In this document: positions 58,579-64,000 of the stretch, in pieces
Numbering within the stretch: the stretch's first letter is position 1
Layout: each line of letters starts with the position of its first letter
Assembly (NCBI RefSeq): GCF_014199625.1
Contig: NZ_JACHNY010000012.1
Location: forward strand, 16,343 to 80,342
DNA length: 64,000 nucleotides
Direction: 5' to 3'
Source of the DNA: Sphingomonas abaci
GTDB lineage: Bacteria; Pseudomonadota; Alphaproteobacteria; Sphingomonadales; Sphingomonadaceae
Made by a program: the position numbers and the translations under genes
Notes under the pieces: model-generated
Told to the model about the DNA's origin: nothing
The model's database searches: none
What the model saw: the letters and a program-made list of their open reading frames with translations, nothing else

Positions 58579-59052
58579 TCATTCGCGTCTGGTTAGAGCG
58601 GAGACCAGCTTCGGATTGGCAATCGCAAGTCCGCTTCCAAAGACGATTGCATCCTCGACGAAGCCGGTCGCGGTTTGTCCGTACCTTTTCATCGCCCACT
58701 TGCGTAGCGCTAGCCCTGGATAGGCCGACACGATCGCGGCTATGACCGCTATACCGGCACCGGCCACACGCCGATCGCGCGGCGCCAGGGCTGCCCCGGC
58801 ATAAGCGGCGGTGACGCCGCGCACGGCCAGCCCGATAGGCACGGTGCGATCGGGCGCCGTCTTCATCTTGTCGCCGGCCATCTCCGCTGCCGCAAAAGCG
58901 GCGGTGCCTGCGGCAATCACGGGGTTCACCATCAGGGTCTGCAGGGGCAGTTCCGCGGCGACTTCGCCACGCCGCGTTGCTGTCGCGAGAACCGCCAGCG
59001 GCGTGATGCCGCGCTGACCTGCGACCAGGCCAATAAGAAGGGATCGAAGCAT
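58579..59052 (-). CDS. DUF4126-like membrane protein
   Basis: 157 residues from the ATG at 59052 (GGAGGA nine bases upstream); the longer frame before it is non-coding. Hydrophobic helices at about residues 1-30, 45-70, 85-110 and 115-135, with loops AATRRGEVAAELPLQTLM and AEMAGDKMKTAPDRT (the GDK-x-P-like element seen in DUF4126 proteins), and a basic end. The role of this family is unknown. Confidence 0.72.
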   Translation of the reverse strand: MLRSLLIGLVAGQRGITPLAVLATATRRGEVAAELPLQTLMVNPVIAAGTAAFAAAEMAGDKMKTAPDRTVPIGLAVRGVTAAYAGAALAPRDRRVAGAGIAVIAAIVSAYPGLALRKWAMKRYGQTATGFVEDAIVFGSGLAIANPKLVSALTRRE

Positions 59053-59246
59053 GAGTAGTCCTCCTGTCGGCAAGCAAATGCACAACCGACACCTTTGATC
59101 CCGCAAAACCATATTGTTCGCAATCGATAGGCTTGCTAATTGGCTCGCGACCTCACCGGGCGTCTGCAAGCGACCGGCACGGCCGAGAGGTCGAGATATC
59201 TTGATCTTCGTGCCCCGCTTCGCCCACCTCAACAAGGAACCCCGAT

Positions 59247-59672
59247 ATGAGCCATCTCTATACCACCAAGGTCACCGCCATCGGCGGGCGCAGTGGCAAC
59301 ATTCGCAGCGAGGACGGCATCCTCGACCTGCCGCTCGCCATGCCCAAGGAACTGGGCGGTAAGGGGGGCGCCACCAATCCGGAGCAGCTGTTCGCCGCAG
59401 GCTACGCGGCGTGCTTCGAGAATGCCGTGATCCACGTCACCCGCGCGAAGACCGACAAGGTGCGCGACAACGACATCAAAGTGGTGGGCGAGGTCGGCTT
59501 GCTGCCCAACGGTGCAGGTGGTTTTAACCTGGCGGTGACGCTCGACGTCGAGATCGCGGGGCTCGACCAGGCCAAGGCCGAGGAAATCGTCCACGCCGCA
59601 CATGCGGTCTGCCCCTACTCCAATGCCGTTAAGGGCAATGTCGACGTCGTGCTGAACGTCACCACCCGATGA
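59247..59672 (+). CDS. ohr: Organic hydroperoxide resistance protein Ohr
   Basis: 141 residues, OsmC/Ohr fold. It reduces organic hydroperoxides using two redox cysteines: Cys in GYAACFENAVIHV (near 60) and Cys in HAVCPYSNAVKGNV (near 125). The N-terminus YTTKVTAIGGRSGNIRSEDG is typical. It overlaps the regulator gene ohrR by four bases, so the two are co-translated. Confidence 0.95.
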   Translation: MSHLYTTKVTAIGGRSGNIRSEDGILDLPLAMPKELGGKGGATNPEQLFAAGYAACFENAVIHVTRAKTDKVRDNDIKVVGEVGLLPNGAGGFNLAVTLDVEIAGLDQAKAEEIVHAAHAVCPYSNAVKGNVDVVLNVTTR

Positions 59673-60160
59673 GCGACCCAGTGGCGGCAAAGGACGAGGA
59701 CGATCCGCTGCTGCTCGACCGGCAGGTGTGCTTCCCGCTCTACGCCGCCACCAACCTGCTCAACCGGCTCTATGGGCCGGTGCTCGCCGAGCTTGACCTG
59801 ACCTACCCGCAATATCTCGTCATGCTGGTGCTGTGGGAGCATGAGACCCAGACGGTGGGCGCGCTCGGCGCTCGGCTTTATCTCGATAGCGGCACGCTCA
59901 GCCCGCTGCTCAAGCGGATGGAGGCCACCGGGTTGGTCGAGCGTCGCCGCGATCCCGCCGACGAGCGGCGCGTGCTTGTCGGCATAACGGCGCAGGGCCG
60001 CGCGCTTCGCGCCAGCGCCGAGCACGTCCCCGAGACGATCGGCGGCGGCTATGCGCCCGATGGCATCGAGGAACTGCGCGAGAGCGTGCGCGGGCTGGTA
60101 GCGATCCTTGCCCAACGTGACGGTCGAGCCTCCCCCCTCCTGCCTCGAACACGGAGGTGA
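59669..60160 (+). CDS. ohrR: MarR-family peroxide-sensing repressor OhrR
   Basis: 163 residues. The sensing Cys is in LLLDRQVCFPLYAATN (near residue 21), the conserved OhrR site, followed by the winged helix (TVGALGARLYLDSGTLSPLLKRMEATGLVERRRDPADERR). It represses ohr until oxidised by organic peroxide. Downstream DNA (60161-60442) carries no gene I can support. Confidence 0.93.
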   Translation: MSDPVAAKDEDDPLLLDRQVCFPLYAATNLLNRLYGPVLAELDLTYPQYLVMLVLWEHETQTVGALGARLYLDSGTLSPLLKRMEATGLVERRRDPADERRVLVGITAQGRALRASAEHVPETIGGGYAPDGIEELRESVRGLVAILAQRDGRASPLLPRTRR

Positions 60161-60442
60161 CACCGTCACCGACCTGACATGCGACTTAGCGATCACCCGG
60201 ACCGGCACCGCAACGGAGCGGTGGGCGACGAACGGGGCGGCAGAACCCGGTGCGGTTCAAAGCGTGGCGCCGCTCGTCTGCTGTTGAATGCTTTCCGATT
60301 GGAATCCCCTTGGGAAAGCATCGGCCGTCTCGCTGCCGGTTCCGCGCCTTTCATGACGCGGAGCGTCCTACCGCCAGCTACAAGGCCGAAAGCAAGCACA
60401 AGGTCCAAGGCATACGCGGGGTCATCTGGCTGTCCATTCGAT

Positions 60443-60518
60443 CTAGGAAAGTCCGCGTTCCCGAGCCCAGGCGACCGCCGCGGCGCGCCGGTTGACCCCG
60501 ATCTTACCGTAAATGCCG
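60443..60518 (-). pseudogene. LuxR-type HTH regulator, C-terminal fragment
   Basis: The last 25 codons read HGIYGKIGVNRRAAAVAWAR and end ERGLS-stop, the end of a LuxR/NarL DNA-binding domain (I-x-x-K-L/I-G-V-x-x-R-x-A-A-V). The rest was removed by the IS3-type remnant beginning at 60519. Confidence 0.55.
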
Positions 60519-60742
60519 TGAGCTGCCCCCTTCTGAGTGGTCCATCGACTATGACAGTCTGGATCGAGGAAGGGACGACGAATGCCAGCGAAGAAGCACA
60601 AGCCCGAGGAGAGATCTTCTACAGCCTCGCCGAGGCCAGAATGCTGATCGAGGCGTGGCGGCGCCACTACAACACCATCCGGCCACATAGCAGCCTGGGC
60701 TATCGCCCACCCGCACCAGAAGCGGCGACGCCGCCCACCTAA
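60519..60742 (+). mobile_element. Internally deleted IS3-family element
   Basis: Begins TGAGCTGCCCCC, a usual IS3-type terminus. At 60581 ATG starts MPAKKHKPEE, the first residues of an OrfA, which jumps directly to GEIFYSLAEARMLIEAWRRH and NTIRPHSSLGYRPPAPEA, the last residues of OrfB (the integrase core end). Everything between has been deleted. The right inverted repeat was not found. Confidence 0.7.
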
Positions 60743-60821
60743 TCGGCCACAGCCGCGCCCCTCTGGAACGAAATCGCCAGTCGTGTTATTGTTCGACTTA
60801 CGTTCCAAGAGGAGGCGTGCC

Positions 60822-61052
60822 ATGGCCGATTTCAACGATGGGTTTTTGAACCCCGCCACGGGCCTGCCTATGGTCAATGGCCTCGACACTGGCGGTAACA
60901 TCGCCGGGAGCGACGGGAACCGCTGGCTTGACGATGCCGACGACGCGCCTTCTCTCGGCAGCCTGACCCTCGCGCAGAAGCTGTTCGCCGGCAGCTTCGC
61001 CGCGATCGTTCTCGGAACGATTGCAGGCGGTGTCATAACCAAGGCGTTCTAG
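60822..61052 (+). CDS. Small protein with one membrane helix, unknown function
   Basis: 76 residues from the ATG at 60822, preceded by AGGAGG at ideal spacing. The N-terminal 50 residues are polar and Gly/Asp/Asn-rich (GGNIAGSDGNRWLDDADDAP), and the end is one hydrophobic helix (LFAGSFAAIVLGTIAGGVI). Stop overlaps the traG stop by three bases in convergent orientation. It may belong to the conjugation region, but no family was recognised. Confidence 0.68.
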   Translation: MADFNDGFLNPATGLPMVNGLDTGGNIAGSDGNRWLDDADDAPSLGSLTLAQKLFAGSFAAIVLGTIAGGVITKAF

Positions 61053-63850
61053 CGCTCGTTCTGCGGCCGGTGCCGCAGCGGTGAGAGCGGCAGTCGAGGC
61101 GCAAGCTCACGATCGACTTGCGTCTCGACATCTTCGGACTGGCCCTCAATCCCGGGCCTACGCGAGCCCGCGATCATGTTAGCCGTGTCGAAGCCTGGCG
61201 CTTGGGCGGCCTGCATCGCCCCCACCTGCTCGAACACGTTACCGGCGCGATCACGTGCCGTCTGACCGGACGGTCCACCGGAGCCACCACCGACGCTGCC
61301 CAGGTTCCCGCGAGCCGCCCGCTCCACACCACCGGCCGACCGTACCGACGGCCCTTGAACGTCCATCGCAGGCGCCTTGAGGTACGTCTCCCCTTCTGAT
61401 CGAAGTTCATCACGATAGGAGGAGATGAAACGACCAATCAGGCGCTCGCGCTGACCCGCGATCCTCGGATCACTCGTGGTCCAATCGTCGCGCTTGTCGG
61501 GATCAAAACGCTGACCGGCCGGGCCGTAAATCTCGTGATGCGCATCCATCTCGGCCCGAGCCCAGGTCCGCATCTTGTCCTGAAGGGCGATGCTGGTCGA
61601 GATCCCGTCGGAATCGCGCAGCGAGTGACTTTGCTCCAGCCGGCTGCCCGCATCCATGTACCGCGCGGCTTCGCGACTGAACTCCGACGACTTGGTGCGG
61701 CTCGCCGAGATACCCGAAGCAGCGGAGGAAAGTTGGCTGCTCGTTGTTTCGGTGGCCGCCCGCTGGAACGCATCGCTGCTTCGATCCCAATGATTGTCGC
61801 GCGCCCAGGTACTAGCGGTGTCCCGAAGGCTGGCAGCGTCTGTGCTGCGCGTCCTCCCAGTCTGATCCTGCCACTGCCAGCTCTGAGATCCCTTGACGCC
61901 GAGACCAGCCTTACCGACGCCGAGGAACTTCGCGCTAAGCCCAAGGCTGCCGTCGACACCCAAAAGGGACGTGCTTGCGTAGTTATCGGCTTCGGTCTTT
62001 GAGAGACCGTGCTTGTCCTGCAGCGACTGACTGAGGCTATCCCGCGCGGAGAAGCCAGTCCGCAGCGCCGCCAACTCAGAACTGCCGATGCCCAGGCTGT
62101 CGCTCGTGCCATGCGAGACACGGTTTTCCATGTTCCGGAAGTTCTGAAGCATCGTCGCGGTCGATTCACGCGCGCTCTCCGATGCGCGCTGACCCTGCGT
62201 CTGGAACGACGACGCCACGTCAGCGACAGCATAGTCGGCCGCCTGCGTGAGCTGTGCGCCAAACGGCATCTTCGACATGGGCACGTCGACCGAAGACGAT
62301 CCGTCAGCATAGCTTGAGACCGTGCTGCCGAACCGCGTCGTGTCGCTCATGGTGGCGTAGCCGCCACCATAATGGCCGGCGGTCGACCAGGCGCCGCTCT
62401 GCCGGTTGTTGAACGAGAGGTTGTCGAGGCTCGTGTTGCCGAAGGCGATGTTGCCGGTCGTCGCCTCCCGGCCAGCTTCCTCGGCCGCATTTTGGCTCGG
62501 TGCCAGGAAGCTCGTTGCGTGGCCCGATATCGCCATCGCACCCCGCGCCATGCCCGCGGCGATGAATGGGATGGACGCAACGAGATAGCCCGCCAGGACC
62601 GCCGTGTTCGAGTTGATCGCGGCCATATCGTTGAACGAAAGCATCGACAGCTTCGCCGTCGACGCGAGCTGGGTATGCTCGCGCAGCGTCACCACCATGT
62701 TGAGGATCACGTAGAGTGGTCCCCAGGCTGCCAGGTAGAAGAAGCCGGTGACGTACCCGCGCAGTGCGGCCACGCCCGTTCCTGGCATCAGGAAAAGCGG
62801 AAAGATGATGGGGAACAGCGCGTAGAACACGACGGTGAGCACGACGCACAGGATCGGCACCCATTCCATCGCGTTATGCGCGACCGCCTGATAGGTGTTG
62901 CGCGTCTGGATGGACGCGCGGGTCTGAGCATAAACGTCGGCCGACGAGCCGCCAGCCGCCGCGACCTGCGTGCTGATCGACTGCTGGAGCGCGTTGATCG
63001 AGAGCGTCTGCTTCATAAGCTGGCTGGCGTCTTTCGACACCCCCGTCAGATAGCTGTACGCGATCGGCAGATCCGCGAAGAGCTTCGCCTTGGCCGCTGC
63101 ATCGGCCATCCCGGGATAGAAGCGCCGGCTGATGCGCGTGCCCATGCCGTCAATCACGCCATCCCATCCTGCGGTTAGCGAGTTATAGCCGTCCCGACAG
63201 CTCTTGATCTCGGAAGTCGAGCCTCCGCCCGACGTCGCGGTCACGAACATCATCGATCGGGCTTGGCTGCCCGGCCCGACGGCCGCCCAGACGTCGTCCG
63301 CATCGGCGATATCCGTCCAGTTCTTCAGACCAAGCTGAAGGTCGTAGAAGGTGCATTGCCGGTAATATTCGTCGACGTTCGACGCGAAATAGGGGTCGCT
63401 GATCGACAGCCCTTGCGTCGCCTCCATGAGACGTGACCCGTAGATCATGCCGTTCTTGCTGTAGTTCAGATCGTCCGGCATCCCGAACACGACCTCGGAG
63501 GCACGAACGAGGTAGTCACCGATTTGGCTGGTGAAGCCGGCAACGGCCGCGAGCCCGAGAGGCACGTTGGCGACGTTCGCCGCGGGCAGGCTCGGGTTGA
63601 TGCGGTCGACCACCTGCACGTCCATGCGGGGGACCATCAGGCACATGTACATAAGCGTCGCTTGGAGGAACCAGTTCATCCAGGCGCGCCAGTCGTGGTT
63701 GAACGCCACGATCATGAGGGACATGGCGAAAGCCATCACGAGCACGCATTGCAACATGCTCTTGTACCCGCCGCCCCCCGTCCAAGCGGCGACGGCGTTG
63801 AAGACGTTGACGATGTAGTCGCCGCCTCCGATCGTGATGACCTCGAACAT
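61049..63850 (-). CDS. traG: F-type conjugation protein TraG (mating-pair stabilisation)
   Basis: 933 residues, near the size of F TraG (938). Residues about 1-440 form the TraG N-terminal inner-membrane domain with several helices (GGYKSMLQCVLVMAFAMSLM, VPILCVVLTVVFYALFPIIF, YVTGFFYLAAWGPLYVILNM). The rest is a polar, Ser/Gly/Ala-rich periplasmic region (FSFNNRQSGAWSTAGHYGGG-like) as in TraG*. GGGAGGGACCGCG precedes the ATG. It acts in pilus assembly and mating-pair stabilisation. In F it follows traH; here upstream DNA ends 55 bases before a probable IS21-family end, so the transfer operon may be cut. Confidence 0.92.
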   Translation of the reverse strand: MFEVITIGGGDYIVNVFNAVAAWTGGGGYKSMLQCVLVMAFAMSLMIVAFNHDWRAWMNWFLQATLMYMCLMVPRMDVQVVDRINPSLPAANVANVPLGLAAVAGFTSQIGDYLVRASEVVFGMPDDLNYSKNGMIYGSRLMEATQGLSISDPYFASNVDEYYRQCTFYDLQLGLKNWTDIADADDVWAAVGPGSQARSMMFVTATSGGGSTSEIKSCRDGYNSLTAGWDGVIDGMGTRISRRFYPGMADAAAKAKLFADLPIAYSYLTGVSKDASQLMKQTLSINALQQSISTQVAAAGGSSADVYAQTRASIQTRNTYQAVAHNAMEWVPILCVVLTVVFYALFPIIFPLFLMPGTGVAALRGYVTGFFYLAAWGPLYVILNMVVTLREHTQLASTAKLSMLSFNDMAAINSNTAVLAGYLVASIPFIAAGMARGAMAISGHATSFLAPSQNAAEEAGREATTGNIAFGNTSLDNLSFNNRQSGAWSTAGHYGGGYATMSDTTRFGSTVSSYADGSSSVDVPMSKMPFGAQLTQAADYAVADVASSFQTQGQRASESARESTATMLQNFRNMENRVSHGTSDSLGIGSSELAALRTGFSARDSLSQSLQDKHGLSKTEADNYASTSLLGVDGSLGLSAKFLGVGKAGLGVKGSQSWQWQDQTGRTRSTDAASLRDTASTWARDNHWDRSSDAFQRAATETTSSQLSSAASGISASRTKSSEFSREAARYMDAGSRLEQSHSLRDSDGISTSIALQDKMRTWARAEMDAHHEIYGPAGQRFDPDKRDDWTTSDPRIAGQRERLIGRFISSYRDELRSEGETYLKAPAMDVQGPSVRSAGGVERAARGNLGSVGGGSGGPSGQTARDRAGNVFEQVGAMQAAQAPGFDTANMIAGSRRPGIEGQSEDVETQVDRELAPRLPLSPLRHRPQNER

Positions 63851-63905
63851 CGCGGTCCCTCCCCTTCCCCGCGCTCAGCGCATCGTCATCGCGGAGACAC
63901 CCCGC

Positions 63906-64000
63906 TGTTGATTTTCACTGAGAGTTGACCCGGCGTTTTCATCGAGAAGTGACCCGGGTCGTGGGGGTAATGTCAGGCCCGCGGGTTTGCGGGTCAAGTC
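63906..64000. mobile_element. Probable IS21-family element end, continues past the right edge
   Basis: Two tandem 22-base units of the form TTTTCA-N2-GAGA-N2-TGACCCGG at 63912-63933 and 63936-63957 (24-base period), after TGTTGA at 63906. Repeated units of this kind are typical of IS21-family termini. No transposase gene is in the window. Confidence 0.6.

Noticed and set aside
60759..60781. GGAAC-N15-GTT resembling an EcfG promoter before the gene at 60822
   Set aside because: The spacer is one base short of the usual 16-17 and the second element lacks the preceding C; not enough to call.
1..64000. CRISPR arrays, tRNA or rRNA genes
   Set aside because: No regular repeat-spacer pattern and no tRNA- or rRNA-like stretch was noticed while reading both strands; a covariance-model search would be needed to exclude a tRNA formally.

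Overview
The window is high-GC (roughly two thirds G+C) alphaproteobacterial DNA. Gene content points to the Sphingomonadales: a CyoABCD-SURF1 quinol oxidase block, FixK/FNR-type regulators with TTGAY-N4-RTCAA boxes, sphingomonad-style small proteins, an HWE-type kinase and an F-type TraG. The order is an inference from family knowledge, not from a database search. An F-type conjugation gene, remnants of Tn3, IS3 and a resolvase, one intact-looking IS5-family element, one TniA/TniB-type transposon and a probable IS21-family end suggest a plasmid or an integrated mobile region carrying metabolic cargo.

Layout. 1-2195: end of an efflux operon (TolC-like protein, thioesterase) divergent from a TetR regulator, with a 20-bp perfect palindrome between them. 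2460-3550: decayed DNA (Old Yellow Enzyme C-terminus, Tn3 transposase C-terminus). 3677-8326: tightly coupled poxB-lutABC operon (lactate to pyruvate to acetate, electrons to quinone). 8327-9817: broken gene and an IS5-family element with a -1 frameshift site. 9818-15709: leftward operons adhP, usp, sterol-desaturase-like, truncated globin, CoA-transferase, Ubi-type hydroxylase. 16282-25298: diguanylate cyclase, L,D-transpeptidase, GNAT, two FNR-type regulators, hemN, ompW, a possible hemerythrin-like protein, an HWE-type kinase with an atypical N-box. 25612-33252: oxidoreductase/MFS pair, cyoABCD, SURF1, iron-permease-like protein. 33646-34101: pyrophosphatase gene interrupted near its 3' end by a transposon (about 34079-39951) with secreted-protein cargo. 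40179-44450: two small genes, ackA and phosphoketolase. 44455-47622: resolvase fragment, TetR and two SDR genes with repeated operators. 47764-56823: FAD-protein fragment, NodT/ABC/HlyD export operon with its TetR, patatin lipoprotein. 56969-60160: ECF sigma factor, small proteins, DUF4126-like protein, ohr-ohrR. 60443-64000: LuxR and IS3 fragments, traG, probable IS21-family end.

How it fits together. Five perfect TTGAY-N4-RTCAA boxes lie in the intergenic regions before the desaturase operon, the ubi-type/CoA-transferase/globin operon, hemN and ompW, the 23401-23946 gene and kinase, and cyoABCD. Two FNR-type regulators lie among them. I read 9.8-33 kb as a low-oxygen response island: quinol oxidase, oxygen-independent heme synthesis, OmpW, globin, Usp, alcohol dehydrogenase and acetate CoA-transferase under local FNR control. 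The flanking poxB-lutABC and ackA-xfp operons add further routes that converge on acetate. No box was seen before those two operons, so their membership in the regulon is not supported by sequence.
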